Part shown: positions 13,528 to 14,001 of the stretch, in pieces
Layout: every line of letters begins with the position of its first letter
How positions within the stretch are numbered: the first letter of the stretch is position 1
NCBI GenBank assembly: GCA_964627045.1
Contig: CAZVIK010000095.1
Coordinates: 1 to 14,001, forward strand
DNA length: 14,001 bases
Source of the DNA: CAZVIK01 sp964627045
GTDB lineage: Bacteria; Acidobacteriota; Terriglobia; Bryobacterales; Bryobacteraceae
Reading direction: 5' to 3'
The notes under the pieces: generated by a model
Told to the model about the DNA's origin: nothing
Database searches by the model: none
The model's input: the letters and a program-made list of their open reading frames with translations, nothing else
Position numbers and translations under genes: made by a program

Positions 13528-14001
13528 TTAAGGATGCGCCGCGATGAAGCGGTCCACGTTCTGCCGGGTGGTCAACTCGGCATCCATCAGCGTGGCCGTG
13601 GGCAGCTTTTTGCCTGCCAGAGCGTCCAGCACCGACTGGAAGGCCAAACGTCCCATGGCCTGGACTTTCTGGGTCATAGTAGCGTCAAGCCCCCCGTTTC
13701 TGATGACCTTCAAGGCGGCGGTGTCCCCATCGAAGCCCACCGATAGCACACGGCGGCCGAGGTTGGCGACTCTGGCGGCGCGGGCTGCGGAAATCGCCAT
13801 CGTGTCGCACTCGCCGAAGAAGACCGTGATGTCCGGACGGCGTTGCAACATGTCCTGCGCGACGGTGAACGCCTTGTCTGCGTCCCAATCGGCGGCCTGG
13901 TCGGCCACGATCTCCATTCCGGGAGCGGCCTTCATGGCCTCCAGAAACCCTTTGGACCGCTCCACTTCCGGGGTGGTTCCCATCTGGCCGCGGATGATCG
14001 C
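13528..14001 (-). CDS. Periplasmic sugar-binding protein, RbsB-like (C-terminal part)
   Basis: The frame is open to the right edge, so only the last 157 residues or so are present and the N-terminus with its signal peptide lies outside. The visible part matches the second lobe of periplasmic binding proteins of the ribose/galactose type (Peripla_BP_4): RSKGFLEAMKAAPGMEIV, then DWDADKAFTVAQDMLQRRPDITVFF (the usual helix after the ligand-binding aromatic), a CDTMAISAARAA segment, VGFDGDTAALKVIRNGGLDATMTQ and a closing helix with NVDRFIAAHP. In relatives, the Asp of the FDG motif and the acidic or Asn residue in the CDTMA position contact the sugar. It would capture the substrate for the CUT2 ATPase encoded 45 nt downstream. 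The specificity cannot be told from this fragment. The stop is TAA at 13530-13528. Confidence 0.9.
   Translation of the reverse strand, partial: AIIRGQMGTTPEVERSKGFLEAMKAAPGMEIVADQAADWDADKAFTVAQDMLQRRPDITVFFGECDTMAISAARAARVANLGRRVLSVGFDGDTAALKVIRNGGLDATMTQKVQAMGRLAFQSVLDALAGKKLPTATLMDAELTTRQNVDRFIAAHP

Noticed and set aside
1..14001. Search for CRISPR repeats, insertion sequences, tRNA or rRNA genes and long direct repeats.
   Set aside because: Reading through both strands by eye showed no regularly spaced repeats, transposase motifs, terminal inverted repeats or cloverleaf-like sequence. Weak or diverged RNAs could be missed without a covariance search.

Overview
The window is GC-rich bacterial chromosome, densely packed with genes. 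The gene set suggests an Acidobacteriota soil bacterium, perhaps of the Solibacter/Bryobacter group. The pointers are a secreted protein with the LPDFICTQ-type motif that I associate with that phylum, a secreted GH51 arabinofuranosidase, and many small secreted or TPR proteins. This assignment is an inference; no rRNA or other marker gene is present.

Layout, left to right. Positions 1-54 may hold the last codons of an upstream gene. A HAD-superfamily sugar-phosphatase/phosphomutase-like enzyme (51-695) overlaps a membrane-anchored GAF / histidine-kinase-like / receiver-like protein (671-2311) whose catalytic residues look lost. Next come a small secreted protein of unknown function (2328-2810), an EntS-like MFS exporter (2818-4023), a secreted TPR protein (4033-4713), a polytopic membrane protein with a C-terminal soluble domain (4728-6395) and a secreted lineage-type protein (6453-7520). 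A pentose-related block follows: xylulokinase (7535-9019) and a secreted GH51 alpha-L-arabinofuranosidase (9154-11085). All of these are on the + strand.

At about 11.1 kb the strand switches. Read from the right edge, the - strand carries the C-terminal part of a periplasmic sugar-binding protein (14001-13528), a double-NBD CUT2-type sugar ABC ATPase (13482-11995) and a short-chain dehydrogenase (11945-11169). They lie head to tail with short gaps and are probably one operon that starts outside the window. No permease gene lies between the three, so it must be upstream (right of the window) or elsewhere.

The right half reads as carbohydrate catabolism: arabinofuranosyl side chains are cut outside the cytoplasm, a CUT2 transporter imports a sugar or polyol, an SDR of the polyol/ketose-reductase type may interconvert it, and xylulokinase feeds D-xylulose 5-phosphate to the pentose phosphate pathway. 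The sugar actually imported cannot be read from the sequence. The left half is a run of envelope-associated and transport genes with no obvious shared pathway.

The most unusual signals are two. Five of the + strand starts are preceded at 6-13 nt by a -10-like hexamer (TAGAAT, CAGAAT or TATACT) instead of a Shine-Dalgarno sequence, and in three cases it overlaps the previous stop codon; this suggests leaderless or nearly leaderless transcripts. The other is the sensor-like protein, in which the kinase His, the ATP-site N and G boxes and the receiver Asp and Lys all appear replaced. I saw no mobile element, CRISPR array, tRNA or rRNA gene.
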